Shown in pieces: positions 31,142 through 31,281 of a stretch of 31,281 bases of DNA. This stretch comes from QHXW01 sp035297145. GTDB lineage: Bacteria > Acidobacteriota > Terriglobia > Bryobacterales > Bryobacteraceae. Every line of letters begins with the position of its first letter. Position 1 is the first letter of the stretch. The stretch lies in assembly GCA_035297145.1 (NCBI GenBank), contig DATGZN010000012.1, positions 1 to 31,281 of the forward strand. The letters are read 5' to 3'. The notes under the pieces were generated by a model. That model was not told the origin of the DNA. It was given only the letters and a program-made list of their open reading frames with translations, and ran no database searches. A program made the translations under genes and the position numbers.

Positions 31142-31281
31142 GGTTGTGTTGCGAAAAACCGGAATCGGACTGCGGTAGCGTAAAGCGATGCCGATTCGGC
31201 CGACCGATCCTTTCTTCTGGCGGCATTACGAAGGTCCAATCATCCTCGTCTGTGTGCGTTGGTACTTGCGCCTCCCGCTGA
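31142..31281 (+). mobile_element. IS6-family insertion sequence, right copy, 5' end only
   Basis: A perfect inverted copy of bases 1-140. It begins GGTTGTGTTGCG (IS6-type terminal repeat) and reads rightward out of the window. The base before it (31141) already differs from the left flank, so the repeat border equals the IS border. The 8 bases before it (CAAGCGAC) are unrelated, in either orientation, to those next to the left copy. The IS lies 82 bp upstream of the ROK gene start, so it may have displaced or supplied promoter sequence. Confidence 0.85.
31188..31281 (+). CDS. IS6-family transposase, N-terminal 31 codons (cut by window edge)
   Basis: ATG 31188 opens the same 31-codon frame as in the left copy, including FFWRHYEGPIIL and CVRWYLRLPL, the conserved N-terminal block of IS6-family transposases. 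The frame is open at the window end. Because it is identical to the left copy over all bases seen, both insertions are recent or the sequence was resolved from one collapsed repeat. Confidence 0.8.
   Translation, partial: MPIRPTDPFFWRHYEGPIILVCVRWYLRLPL

Noticed and set aside
1..31281. CRISPR arrays, tRNA or rRNA genes
   Set aside because: No regularly spaced repeats and no recognisable tRNA or rRNA sequence were seen on reading the intergenic regions; a covariance-model scan would be needed to exclude small RNAs.

Overview
The window looks like a chromosomal segment of an acidobacterium, most likely of the Solibacter/Bryobacter type. The main taxonomic clue is a 730-residue protein of the 'VWFA-related Acidobacterial domain' type. 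Supporting clues are a two-heme cytochrome next to a PQQ quinoprotein, a very large secreted PIG-L protein, a secreted YncE-type propeller/phosphoesterase, and high-GC DNA rich in secreted proteins. This placement is inference from gene content; no 16S or other RNA gene was seen.

Both ends of the window are the same 140-bp sequence in opposite orientation (1-140 and 31142-31281). It carries the terminal repeat and the first 31 codons of an IS6-family transposase, so the window is the unique DNA between two inverted copies of one insertion sequence, cut 140 bp inside each copy.

Layout from left to right: a DUF2071 protein (-); a Tat-exported sugar isomerase-like TIM barrel (+); a VWFA-domain secreted protein (+); a PilZ protein (-); a small secreted protein (+); a giant secreted PIG-L deacetylase-like protein (-); a patatin phospholipase (+); a cytochrome c / PQQ dehydrogenase / OstA-like cluster (+); a small-gene region with DUF2442 and two unknown ORFs (11.9-13.1 kb); a lone nuoB (-) divergent from malQ (+); a secreted propeller-phosphoesterase (-); a Crp/Fnr regulator with a possible sigma-54 promoter, followed by an SDR oxidoreductase (+).

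From 25.2 down to 20.7 kb on the minus strand lies the most interesting element: a three-gene operon of a full LexA-type autocleaving repressor, a 1055-residue N6-adenine DNA methyltransferase and a small PD-(D/E)XK endonuclease. The genes are joined by 1-bp and 4-bp start/stop overlaps. A 22-bp LexA-box-like palindrome sits 12 bp before the repressor start and overlaps a -10-like hexamer. The natural reading is a restriction-modification system whose expression is tied to DNA damage. Sampled lines in it are clearly poorer in G+C than a sampled core gene, which suggests transfer.

Beyond it are a second tightly coupled minus-strand operon of three secreted proteins (Ig-like, propeller-like, ASH-like domains), with an 18-bp palindrome upstream, and a PIG-L deacetylase/ROK kinase pair that suggests amino-sugar handling. 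Several genes have a -10-like hexamer only 7-15 nt before the start codon, hinting at short-leader or leaderless mRNAs.
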